From the NCBI GenBank assembly GCA_033557465.1, contig CM066033.1, positions 1,353,065,834 to 1,353,129,833 on the forward strand: a DNA stretch of 64,000 bases, given 5' to 3'. Each line of letters begins with the position of its first letter. Position 1 is the first letter of the stretch. Position numbers and translations under genes: made by a program. This document shows, piece by piece, positions 21,026 through 31,035 of this stretch. This DNA is from Ichthyophis bannanicus (Eukaryota > Chordata > Amphibia > Gymnophiona > Ichthyophiidae). Under the pieces are notes generated by a model. That model was not told the DNA's origin. It ran no database searches and saw only the letters and a program-made list of their open reading frames with translations.

Positions 21026-22628
21026 TTTTTTTTTTTTAGTATTTTTATTTATGATTTCCTGAATTACAAGAAACGATAAAGAATAGAGTTAACACCTACA
21101 CAGTTTACAATATTCAAGAAAAAGAATATACCACATAACAAAAACCACATCAAGGAAGAACATACTACCAATTTATGCGATACATGATAAGGAAATCAGA
21201 AGTATACAAAACTCCACTATTGGGAGACAGAAATCTCACTGCCAGCTTCCTTTACCTTTTTCTGATTCAAAAAAGATTTAAGTTGGGTCACATCCGTAAA
21301 CACAGAAGACTGACCCTCAAGAGTAACTATACATCTACAAGGAAATTTTAAGTAGAAGCATGCACCTATAGCCAAAACAGATGATTTTAACAGCAAAAAC
21401 TGCCTACGCCGGGCCTGAGTAGCCCTGCTCACATCCGGGAAAACCTGCAGCTTTTGGCTACAAAAAAGGGATTCCCTGTACTTAAAATAAGCACGAAGAA
21501 CGGTTAATTTAATAAGCTCAGAACCAAAGGTAGCAACTAAAGTGCTACGCTTGGAAATAGTATCTGCGGAGTCTTCTAAGAAGGCAGTTAAATCCCGCCC
21601 AGCAGTGTCATCTAAAGGGGAAGAAGAAACAACCTCTCCCTGAACAACAGAGGAGGCAGACCGAGTAGGCAAATAATATAAATAAATAGCCTCAATACTA
21701 CCATCCAATTTCAATACTTCAGTAAAATATTTCTTAAGCAATATAACAGGAGACAGCAAATGGGTGACAGGAAAATTAAGGAAACGTAGGTTTTTGGCTC
21801 TAGACTGATTCTCGAGCATCTCCAATCGATAATTAAGGGAGGAAAAATCCCGTATCAAGGCATAACTGTTATCTGAACAAACTTGGAGTTGAGATTCAGT
21901 CTTAGCCAAAGCATTAGTTATGGCACCCAATTGTTTATCAGTGCTTTGCATTTTACAAACCGCTTCAGAGGTAAACATACAGAGAGAGGACACTGTAGCT
22001 GTTAAACGCTTATCAATACCATTGATAGCAGTCCAAATATCCTTTAGAGTTACCTCGCCAGAGCCAAGATCAGAACTCTGCGGGATTTCCTCTGGCTTCC
22101 CCGGAAAAACCGGTCGTGGGATAGGTGAAATATGCTCCAACGGTGATTCTATTTTCATTGATGACAGAGAAGGCAAAGGAGGAAGAGGCGGTGTCCTGAA
22201 ACGGGGGCTTAACGAAGCTCCCTCAGGTGACGATACAGCAGATAGCTGGGAGACTAGGTGTTTGTCCATGGGCCCTACAATTTTCTCTACTAACACCTTC
22301 TCACCAGATTTCACAGCTTTACCTTTGCGTTTACCCATGACACAAAACAACCAGCCTCAGCTTCTCAGTTGCGCCGAAGGGGCGCCAAAGGGGCGTGTCC
22401 TGCCCCTTGTACCACGCCCCTTAGGTCACGCCACGCGGGCCGCGACACGCGGCCGCGTGAAGAAGCCGCCGAAAGAAATGGAGGATCGGAGAAGGGGTCC
22501 TCCTCAGCCGAGGGCGACCCTCCCACTGCCTGGCCGAATCCGGGCAGGGCCTCCAGGCACCTGCCAGCTGCTCCCGCGGCACAGAAACCTTTGCCGTGTC
22601 TGTCTCCGATACAGGTAGGCTTTCCCAA
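21026..22628 (-). mobile_element. ORF1-only L1-type retrotransposon (HAL1-like)
   Basis: Bounded by a perfect 16-bp direct repeat, CCTCTGCTCTACATCT, at 21010-21025 and 22629-22644. On the minus strand it has a GC-rich 5' leader of about 280 bp, one intact ORF1, about 180 bp of 3' UTR and a terminal A-run (T-run at 21025-21037). That is a full target-primed retrotransposition signature. There is no ORF2, endonuclease or RT. Mammalian HAL1 elements are known ORF1-only L1 relatives; I infer the analogy. Confidence 0.85.
21217..22350 (-). CDS. L1-type ORF1 protein, intact
   Basis: 377 codons, uninterrupted. The N-terminus is basic then Pro/Ser-rich (residues 1-95). About 95-190 looks coiled-coil (IDKRLTATVSSL, LAKTESQLQV, NYRLEMLENQSRAKNLRFLN). 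An RRM-like region follows (KNLRFLNFPV, then VLRAYFKYRESLF). The C-terminal domain has the L1 ORF1p pattern: FPDVSRATQARRRQF, then a hydrophobic block, an FPCRCIVTLEG strand and LKSFLNQKK. L1 ORF1p trimerises and binds RNA. A second Met 12 bases downstream (MGKRKGKAV) is an alternative start. The frame has no stops or shifts although flanking CR1 DNA is heavily decayed. Confidence 0.85.
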   Translation of the reverse strand: MFCVMGKRKGKAVKSGEKVLVEKIVGPMDKHLVSQLSAVSSPEGASLSPRFRTPPLPPLPSLSSMKIESPLEHISPIPRPVFPGKPEEIPQSSDLGSGEVTLKDIWTAINGIDKRLTATVSSLCMFTSEAVCKMQSTDKQLGAITNALAKTESQLQVCSDNSYALIRDFSSLNYRLEMLENQSRAKNLRFLNFPVTHLLSPVILLKKYFTEVLKLDGSIEAIYLYYLPTRSASSVVQGEVVSSSPLDDTAGRDLTAFLEDSADTISKRSTLVATFGSELIKLTVLRAYFKYRESLFCSQKLQVFPDVSRATQARRRQFLLLKSSVLAIGACFYLKFPCRCIVTLEGQSSVFTDVTQLKSFLNQKKVKEAGSEISVSQ

Positions 22629-22644
22629 CCTCTGCTCTACATCT
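22629..22644 (+). repeat. Target-site duplication, right copy
   Basis: Identical to 21010-21025. Confidence 0.9.
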
Positions 22645-23195
22645 ATCTGGTTTATATTCGTTTGATGATAGGGTCTTCGGGATTTCACACACAGTTTCAA
22701 ATGAGTTTCACCAGAGACTTACATAACGTGATTATCTCTTCCTTTTTCCACATCCTAGTCCCAAGAAATCCTTATGGCTTTTGCCAATGCCTTATCTACT
22801 TTTTAGCCACCATAAGAGTGTCAGATATGATCACACCCAGATCCCACTTTAGTGCATAGAAGAAATTCACCCCCATGTTCTGTCATTCCCTTGAGTTTTT
22901 TAGTCCAAGAGAGTGGTGTTAAATTTTACCTGTCACTCTAGACCATTCTTCACATTGCACTAGATGTCACTTCACAGTTTCCACATCTTCCATGCTGCCT
23001 ACCTTGTTAACAATTTTGGTATTGCTTAAAAAAAACCTGTTGAATAGAACTAGAGCAAAGGCTGATCATTATGGTAATGCCCCTTTCTTTGGGGTGAACT
23101 TCATTTACCACTACCTATTATTTCCTGTCACTTAGTTTCTAAGTCGCTCACTTTAGGGCCTATACCAAGGATGCTCACTTTGTACATTAGAGTAA

Positions 23196-24499
23196 CAAGC
23201 TTTGGTTGGGAGCTATGTGCCAGAGCATCTTCTTGAACGCTGCAATTAAGGGCCCGAATCCTGAACACCAAGGGGTATGCTTATTCATCGGGGGTAGCGA
23301 CTTCTGTGCGATATTGGAGCCGCGGCTCCGATATTGCACGGAAGCTGCTACCGCTGATTAATAAGCATACCCCCAAATGTTACCATTGTGCACAGGGTAT
23401 GACTTCTTTTACCTCAGGGACTGAACACTGCCTATGCAGGATCCTCAGCTTTCACCAACCTGGGTGGAGTGGAAGTCTTGCTCCTGAAATTGATCTCTGA
23501 TCTCTCTGCATGGCAATACACAGCACTGCTTGTGAGGAAGCAGGTTAACCCTAGCTTCTGGGGACTTAACACCTTTTACCATTTCGTCCTGCTAGACCAG
23601 TCCAGATAAGTGGGTTGTGTTCCCCTACCAGCAGATTGGTGGAGACAAAGAACCAATGAAAACCCAGATTTCAATGATATTACTTCCTTGTCTCTATTTG
23701 CCTCAGCCACCAGAAGTCTCTTAAATATTTGTTTGTTTCCAACAGATGGTGGATGGATTTTCTCCTCTATGAAGAAAATCTGAAGATTGAGAGGAAAATA
23801 TTGATTAAACGATCACCTTGAGGGTGACTCTCTCACTTGAGCACAACATGGAAGGCTCCACTAGACTGCAGTCTTTTTGCTAGCCATAGGAGAATGGAAA
23901 ATTGGTTCAGCTCTCACACTTATGATAAGAACCTGTTGAGCAGCCAGAAATTGGAAGGATTTGGAAGGTTCTGAAAGAGTGCAGCAGCCTCACACAATCT
24001 AAGCGCCCCTCCCCCTCCTCTGTCTCTCTATTCTCTCCCAAAAATTGCAGAAGGCCCTCAAAGGGATCTTCATGACAGTCACCTTAAATGCAGTGCTGCA
24101 AAGCCAGTAGAACAGTTTTCAGGGAAGTAGAGCTGAGCCCAGCTCTGATTCTCTCTGGGGCTTTCAGAGGGAGACTTCCAAGGCTTGATTTCATCATTGT
24201 CCTTCCTGGGGGCTCCCAATTCCATCTTCCTGGGATACAGGATGGGCCGCTGGTGACCATTGCAGTATGGGCATTTCTTGCTGTTTTCTGCATGCATTAG
24301 TAGCATTTTTTCCTATTGTGTGCCTGGCGGTCACACTGTATGCGCATTCTGCCCAAGCGGGCTCCGACATGCGTTCCTACCCTAGCACCTGTAATGCACG
24401 TGCTGCCATAAAAGTGCAGTTAACATGTGCCTTTGAGACGTTGCAACATTATTGCATGCTGTTGTGATACTTGCCTTAACTCTCAACTAAATGTGATGT
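23196..24499. other. Non-coding stretch with one palindrome
   Basis: Apart from the fold-back at 23272-23374 I recognise nothing. The short ORFs here have no family signature. Confidence 0.5.
23272..23374. repeat. 103-bp near-perfect palindrome (fold-back)
   Basis: Arms of about 50 bp run from GGGGTATGCTTATTCATC to its inverse complement ending GATTAATAAGCATACCCC, centred on GAGCCGCGGCTC at 23317-23328. A few mismatches lie in the arms. It resembles a tiny MITE-like element but no flanking duplication is obvious. Confidence 0.85.
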
Positions 24500-25100
24500 T
24501 CCAGGAAATGTTTGACCTGCATACCTTTGCAGCTCACTATTGCCTGAACAAGGACTCCAGAAGTGATGCTCAATTTGGACAATGTGTTCTTCATAACCTT
24601 TTTCAAATCTAGGCAACTTGCCCACCACCCATCTGGTGACCTCATGAGTAGTGCTTCGAATGGGCTGAGTATGTTGGATCTCTGCTGCAACCTTCGGCTG
24701 CGTCAGGACCCTTTTTCCTCTTGCTGAGTTGTCATGGGCTGGGGCGTGTCATATGTGAAGGCTGACTTTCTGCTTGTTCCTGGAGATAGCATAGTTTCTC
24801 ACCTGTAACAAGTGATCTCTGGGAACAGCAGCAATCAGTCTTAACAACCCACCCATCTCCCCTTCAAGTTGCCTCTTTTTACTTTTTTCAATTTTATCCC
24901 CTATTCACCTGACTGAGGAGACCAGGAGAGAAGGTGGGAAAGGCATGCATGCATGCATGGAGTAATGCTTCCAAAAGCTTTCCTTTTGGATGCTAGGAAG
25001 TGTTCCCGCTCCAGGCTCTGTCAGTACTGATGTCACCCATATGTGAAGACTGATTCCTGCTGTTCCCCAAGATCACCTGTTACAGGTGAGTAACTGCACT
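24500..25100 (+). mobile_element. DIRS 3' fragment E (family 2-like)
   Basis: Contains the last part of YR (24507-24612, with the Tyr in FAAHYCLNKDS and ending HNLFQI), an ICR at 24748-24845 and a 3' ITR at 24912-25100 ending CAGGTGAGTAACTGC. ICR wording (CACCTGTAACAAGTGATCTC) follows family 2. Everything upstream is missing. A short GCAT repeat lies near 24944-24958. Confidence 0.8.
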
Positions 25101-25288
25101 TTTTAGAGCCGGTTTGGCGAAGCTGGGTGAGACGAAAATCTTGCCACCTTCCGGAAGACAGTTCCAGGGATTCTGTAAAGTTGGGTAGGAGCCCCTTTCT
25201 CGTCAGCCTCTGCCCGTCCACCGAGGGCATGCTGGCCAGATCCCCAGGAGTCTTGGGACTTTCATCATTATTGACCTGGAAAACCACC
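25101..25288. other. 188-bp spacer between DIRS E and D
   Basis: No ORF. It may be the left flank of remnant F, into which D could have inserted; I could not confirm this. Confidence 0.35.
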
Positions 25289-25452
25289 TTCTCCGGGAAC
25301 AAGCAGGAAGTCAGTCCTCAAATATGGGTGACGTCGGTGCCGACGGAGCCCTCATGTGGAGCAAATACCCAGCTTTCAAAGAAAGCCTTTAGGAATTGCA
25401 TCACGCATGCGCGGTCCACTTCTCCGCCCAAGGGTGCCATCTTACTCAGTCT
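25289..25452 (+). repeat. 5' inverted terminal repeat, copy D
   Basis: Outer end TTCTCCGGGAACAAGCAGGA; the palindrome is degraded to GTCGGTGCCGAC; ends at the CCATCTTACTCAGTCT block. Confidence 0.85.
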
Positions 25453-25700
25453 CCTTTTTTCCACGGAGCCCAACGGACGTGGTCCCATAGTTGCCGTGGA
25501 AAAAGTTTACAAAGTTAGGAAATTCATTTCTTTCCTTTGCTGGTTCGACATTGGTTCTCCTTCCCGCTTTCGGCTCGGTACACCGTATTAAGTCCAGCTT
25601 GATTTTTCAATTTTTTGTCCTTGGTGACTAGCGTTCACGCTCGTTTTCTTTTTCACTGGCAGCCCGGGTCTTCGATCTCGCAGGGTCCCTTTATCCCCCG

Positions 25701-27602
25701 ATGGCTGCCAGCGGGTTCAAAAAATGTGATCAGTGTACTAAATTAATGTCCCTCACTGATGCACATGATGCTGTCTCCAGTGCCTTGGGCCTAACCACGA
25801 CCCGAAGGTCTGTGGCCCATGCAGGAAGATGTCCTCGAAGGCCCTGAGAAGCCGCCAGCAGCAGTATGGTAGGATTTTTACTGAGTCCGTACCTTCGCAG
25901 GCCCGGACCGCGTCTGAGGCCTCTACGTCTCAGGGGGAGCACTCCGAGCTCGAGTGTCGTAGAGGTTCCTCTGAGAGGGGGTCTCCTTCGCGGGAATATC
26001 GAAGGAAGAAAAAATCCTTGAAGGCGGTGTCGTTGGATGGCTCTGAATGGCGAGGTCCCTCCTGGGACTGGTCGTGGAGCCCTGTGCGCCGGCCGGGACT
26101 CTCGGAGATGGAGCATCCAGCGAAGCTTCCTCGACAGGATGCGGAGCAGCCGAGGCAGGTAACAACTGTCCTCATCAAGGATTCCCCCTGGGGAAATGGC
26201 ATTGGGCTCGACAGCATTGGGACCCGACCCGGTGGTTGCGGAGCCTTCTGAACTCGGTCTCAGAATGGTGGCCCTGGAGCGCAGTATGTCTGCCTTCATG
26301 AAGCAGCAGCGGGCGCTGATTGCTGGTCTCACCAGTCTTTCCACCCCGACCACTGGGCCACCGACATCTGTCGACCCCTGAGGCCGAGCTGATCCTCGAG
26401 ACCATGCGGAATCAAGTCGATCCTGGCCGAGGTCCCTCTTGGCCTCCCGCTCGGGGCCGAGGTTGGGGTGGCCGAGGCCGGGGCCCTCTATGCCAGAGCC
26501 CCTCGATTCCTCCTCGGAGGCATCGGGATGGGAGACGGAGGAGGAAGAGTCCCCGGACACCTATCGGCACAGGGATGTCCCGTCCGATTCCCTGGTGTCC
26601 GAGCCTCGGAGAAGGTCCCCCCCTGGAGGACACTAGGTTCTTGGACTTCGTGAGGGACATGTCAAAGGCTTTGGCATTCTCTGCAGAGTCTGAGGAGGAT
26701 CCTCGAGCAAAAGAGCTCAAGATCCTCCAGTATGACTCTCCCCCCTCGGGAGGCCCTTACTGTATCCGTGTCTCCGATCCTGGAACGGCTGATGCTCCGC
26801 ATATGGGAGCCGGTGATCAGCAAACAGATCGATTCAATGTATCGAGTCCGTAAGAGCCATGGATTCCAAAAAGCATAATTGCCACACAGCTCCATGGTTG
26901 TGGAATCGGGCATGCGCAGGCTGAAGAATCAGAAGATGCACTCCTCGGTGCCTCCTGGCAGGGAGGCCTGCAACTTGGACGCCCTCAGAAAGAAGTGCTT
27001 CCAGGGTTCTATGCTGACATGTTGGATCCAGGCCTACCAGCTGTACATGGGCATGCACCTGAGGGACCTGGCGAAGGAACTCGCCGGGTTCTCGGCTGGT
27101 CTCTCCGAGTGACCTTTGCAGCACTTCAAGAGCCTGTCCACCGGTGTCCGTGAGTGCTCAAAGTTCATGACTTGAGCAGCCTATGATGGCTTCGAGTCTG
27201 TGGCTTGGGTAGCTGCGGCAGGCATCGATTCACACCGCCAAGCATGGCTACAGTTGTCAGACCTCGAGAAATGGGTTCAGGACAAGTTGGTTGATGCCCC
27301 ATGAAAGGGAGAGAACCTCTTTGGCAAACCCATGACCGACAAGGTTGCTGCGATCGAGTCCGAGTACATGACCAGGACACGGCTCTCAAAGAAGACCTCT
27401 GCCCCTTCTAAGAAGAAGGGCCCGGGTAAGAAGCCCTTTTACCCGAGGAAGAGTGCTGCTTACTGAAGCTACCCCCCATTTCAGTCCTCCCTGGCTCTCC
27501 AACAGGGGCATCAGGCCAAGGGACAGGGGCATGGCCCGCGTAAGCAGAAAGCCCCCAAACCCCAAGCACCGGCTCTGGCCCAGCCTGGGAGCGGCTTTTG
27601 AC
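25701..27602 (+). pseudogene. DIRS gag (family 1), heavily broken
   Basis: ATG at 25701 starts the MAASGFKKC block (zinc motif CDQC). A small deletion near 25770 shifts the frame. Parts are readable at 25829-26251 (MSSKALRSRQQQ, REYRRKKKSLKA), 26196-26381 (LGLRMVALERSMSAFMKQQR) and 26879-27112 (SGMRRLKNQKMHSSVPPGRE, YQLYMGMHLRDLAKELAG). The tail ends GSGF at 27602. It matches the gag of C and H. Confidence 0.75.
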
Positions 27603-29470
27603 TCTCAAAGCATGGCCCCTCTTACCACAGGAGACAAGCAATACACAAGAGGAAGGTTTGTCCTGTATGCCCACAGATGGACAACCATTACCACTGATGC
27701 CTGGGTCCTACAGATAGTCCATCAGGGCTATCTCCTCCATTTGACCCAGGTTCCTCCTTATTTTCCAGGAGAGCACCTCAGGTCTCCCCTTCACCGGGAC
27801 CTTCTTCTGAAGGAGTTAGCAGGTCTTCTCGAGGATCAGGCAGTGGAACCGGTGCCCCACCACCTACAGGGAAAGGGCTTCTATTCCAGGTACTTTATGG
27901 TACCAAAAAGGATAGGAGGCCTCAGGAGGACTCTGCAACTTAAACAAATTCCTGGTGAGAGCGAAGTTCAAGATGCTCAAGATTGCTGCCTTACCTTCGC
28001 CAGGGAGACTGGCTGTGCTCCTTAAATCTAAAGGATTTGTGTACACACATCCTAATACACTCAGACCACAGGCAATATCTGCGCTTTGTGGTGGGAGGCA
28101 ATCGCTACCAGTAGAGGGTATGTCCCTTTGGCCTTGCCTCCGCCCCCAGGGTATTCACAAAATGCCTGGCGGTGGTGGCCGCATACCTCAGACTTCAAGG
28201 GGTCTTTGTCTTCCCCTACCTGGACGACTGGCTCATCAGAGCCACGTCAGACAGAGAGGTTCATCAGGCCACATCCCGCACTATCCAGGTGCTCCAGTAT
28301 CTGGAGTTTATCAATTACCCCAAGTCCAGCCTTGTTCCCACTCAGCAACTAGAGTTCATTGGGGCAAGACTCGATACCCTTTGGGCAAGGGCCTTCCTGC
28401 CAACAGACAGGGCAAAGAGACTTCTGGCCCTGGCACGCCAGGTGAGTCGCAGATCCCAGGTGTCAGCAAGGCACTTTCTGCGCCTCCTCGGGCACATGGC
28501 CTTCACGGTCCATGTAACACCAGATGTCTGCTTCCATATGTAAACTACTCAGTGGTGCCTCAGAGACCAGTGGACACAGGCCACAGGCGGCCTCCGAGAC
28601 AGAAGCATGGTATCCAGACGACTGGTACAGTCCCTGAACTGGTGGCTTCACCCATCCCACTTGGAAGCAGGGATGCCTTTCCAGTCTCCTCGGCACATGA
28701 GGATCCTGACCACAGATGTATCTCTTCTGGGCTGGGGAGCCCATTGCCAAGGGATCTGTACTCAGGGTGTGTGGTCTCCAGACAAGAGAGCAGAACAAAT
28801 CAATTTCTTGGAGCTTCGTGCCATACGCCTAGCTCTGGGTGTGTTCTGGCAAGCTTTGGTTCACGAGCCTGTCTTGGTACAGACAGACAACTAAGTAGCT
28901 ATGTTCTACGTGAACAAACAGGGCGGCACGGGGTCCCACCTAATGTGTCAGGAAACTCTGGATCTGTGCTCCTTTGCAGTCCGGCATGGCATTCATCTGC
29001 GGGCAGTTTACATGCCGGGCCAGGACAAATGTTTAGCCGAAAGGCTAAGCAGGATTCTCCAGCCCCATGAGTGCCAGCTAGACAAGGGGATAGTCCATTG
29101 GCTTTTTCAGACTTGGGGACAGCCAACAATGGACTTGTTTGCGAGTCCGGTCAATCACCAGTTGCCCCGGTTCTGCTCCAGGCAGCCACACCCGCACAGG
29201 GTGGCTGCCGACGCATTTCTCATATCATGGTCTGTGGGCCTCCTGTATGTGTTTCCCCCGACACCTCTGGTCTCCAAGACTCTATTCAAGATTCTCCAGG
29301 ACAAGGCCTCGGTAATCCTGGTAGTCCCCAGGTGGCCGAGACAACCCTAGTTTCCGCTTCTGCTTCAGCTAGCGGTGGAGGCCCCCATCCCCTTGGGATT
29401 CTTTCCACACCACCTGTTCCAGTAGGGGGGCACTCTCCTGCACCCCATTCTCAGCTCCTTCAACCTAATG
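27603..29470 (+). pseudogene. DIRS RT-RNase H-methyltransferase-like ORF, broken
   Basis: RT starts near RGRFVLYAHRWTTITTDAW. Finger motifs GKGFYSRYFMVPKRIGGL are followed by deletions near 27925-27990 that shift the frame twice. The catalytic FPYLDDWLIR is at about 28210-28240. RNase H has LTTDVSLLGWGAH (usual Ala-Ser changed to Val-Ser, Asp kept), FLELRAI and VQTDN followed by a stop. Stops at 28541, 28892 and 29348. The methyltransferase-like part has DLFASPVNHQLPRF and YVFPPTPL. Non-functional. Confidence 0.8.
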
Positions 29471-30528
29471 GCATGGCTGCTGAAAGGGTAGTGCTTGCTC
29501 CACTCCTCCTTCCAAAGGATGTAGAAGAAGTCTTGCTGGCCTCAAGGAGTCTTTCAACTAGACGGACCTATGCCTTCAAGTGGCGTAGCTTTGTAGCTTG
29601 GTGCAAAGAGCAGACTGTAAATCCCTCCTCCTACCAGGCTGCAGTGGTCTTACAGTACCTTCTCCACCTTTCGGATTTAAGCCTTAAGTCCAATTCCATC
29701 AGAGTTCATCTCAGTGCCCTTGCAGCAAACCACTTCCCGGTGGAGGAAAAGTCTCTCTCTACACATCCCCTGGTTTCTAGGTTCTTGAGAGGCCTGCTTT
29801 TGCTGAAGCCTCCGGTCCAACCTCCAGTGACCGAATGGCATTTGAATGTGGTGTTAAGGCAGCTTACTCGGCCTCCTTTTGAACTGATGGCAACCTGACA
29901 TCTACGCTACCTTTCTTGAAAGGTAGTTTTCTTGGTGGCACTCACGTTGGCTCGGCGTGTGAGTGAGCTGCAGGCCGTTTTGTCCGACAAGCCTTATACA
30001 AGGTTCTATAGGAAACGGGTGGTGCTCTGCATGCATCCCAAGTTCCTTCCGAAAGTGGTCTTTTCGGTCCACCTCAACCAGGAGGTGGTACTGCCTACCT
30101 TCTTTCCCAGGCCGCATGCCAGTCGGTCAGAGACAGTTCTGCATACCTTGGACTGTAAGAGGGCGTTGGCCTTCTATATTCAGTCTATGCAAGGCCATAG
30201 AAGGGCTTCTCAGCTCTTCGTATCCTATGACCCCAGTAAGTTGGGGATGGCCGTTTCCAAGCGTATGCTGTCCACCTGGGTAGCGGACTGTATCGCCTGG
30301 GCATACAGGGCAGCCGAGCTTCTTTTGGAGGGTCGTGTTACGGCCCACCAGGTCAAGGCCATGGCGGCATCAGTGGCTCATTTCTGCTCTGTTCCGCTGG
30401 CAGACATCTGCCGGGCCGCCACCTGGTCTTCGGGTCAGACTTTTTCTACCCATTACTGCCTGGATAGGGAGTCCTGACAGGACAGTGCTTTTGGCCAGGC
30501 TGTACTCCGTAACCTTTTCGAGGTCTAG
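29440..30528 (+). pseudogene. DIRS tyrosine recombinase, three stops
   Basis: Frame follows YAFKWRSFVAWCKEQ and LSLKSNSIRVHLSAL. TGA codons at 29896 and 29920 fall just before LTLARRVSELQAV (catalytic Arg). HxxK is seen instead of HxxR (AHQVKAMAAS), so this catalytic Arg is lost. Tyr is kept in STHYCLDRES. A third TGA at 30475 replaces an Arg codon, and the frame ends at 30528 (NLFEV). Reads EGRVTAH at the site where copies A and H carry UGA. Confidence 0.8.
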
Positions 30529-30671
30529 GCAACTATTGCCCTCCGACCCTTCTGTGTCAGGCTACCGGAGTGCTACTCTCTCAGTTAAATTCCTATTGTG
30601 GCTGCTTGTGGCTCTCGTAGAGGGAGCCTATTTTTCAGCTGTGGATTCTCGGTAGCCTATAGCTGGGGAGA

Positions 30672-30769
30672 CCCATATGTGAGGACTGACTTCCTGCTTG
30701 TTCCCAGAGAAAGCGTAGTTACGCACCTGTAACAGGTGTTATCCGGGGACAGCAGGAATCAATTCTCAC
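30672..30769 (+). repeat. Internal complementary region (ICR), copy D
   Basis: Same two-part complementarity to the outer ends as in A, C and H. Confidence 0.8.
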
Positions 30770-30849
30770 GACCCTCCCTCCTCCCCTTGGAGTTGCAGTC
30801 CTATTATTATATTTTGTTCTTTTTGCCGTCTTTTTAGCTATGTCATTTG

Positions 30850-31035
30850 ACTGAGCAAGATGGCACCTTTGGGCGGGAAGGGGACTGCGCATGCATGATG
30901 CAATTCCCAAAGACTTTCTTTGAAAAACTGGGTATTGCTACGCACGAGGGCTCCATTGGCACCGACATCACCCATATGTGAGGACTGATTGCTGCTGTCC
31001 CCGGAGAACACCTGTTACAGGTGAGTAACTACGCT
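30850..31035 (+). repeat. 3' inverted terminal repeat, copy D
   Basis: Inverted match to 25289-25452, ending CAGGTGAGTAACTACGCT. Confidence 0.85.

Larger units (their letters stand above)
20551..23195 (-). mobile_element. Very old CR1-like LINE fragment, split by an L1-type insert
   Basis: 20551-21025 resembles CR1 3' UTR and tail sequence in minus orientation (as in 18490-18800), with a local direct duplication of CCTCATCCTATATTTCAGTC at about 20799-20852. After the insert at 21026-22628 the same type of sequence continues to about 23195. Coding is too decayed to trace. Confidence 0.55.
25289..31035 (+). mobile_element. DIRS retrotransposon copy D (family 1), near complete
   Basis: About 5.75 kb with both ITRs, gag, RT-RNase H-methyltransferase-like ORF, YR and ICR, all damaged by stops and small indels. 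Older than C and H. Right flank is the DIRS-like remnant F. Confidence 0.92.

Noticed and set aside
21920..22618. 232-codon plus-strand ORF opposite the L1-type ORF1
   Set aside because: Shadow of the minus-strand ORF1 and its GC-rich leader; no family signature.
24944..24958. GCAT repeat as a regulatory array
   Set aside because: Only about four units; a short microsatellite within the DIRS E fragment.
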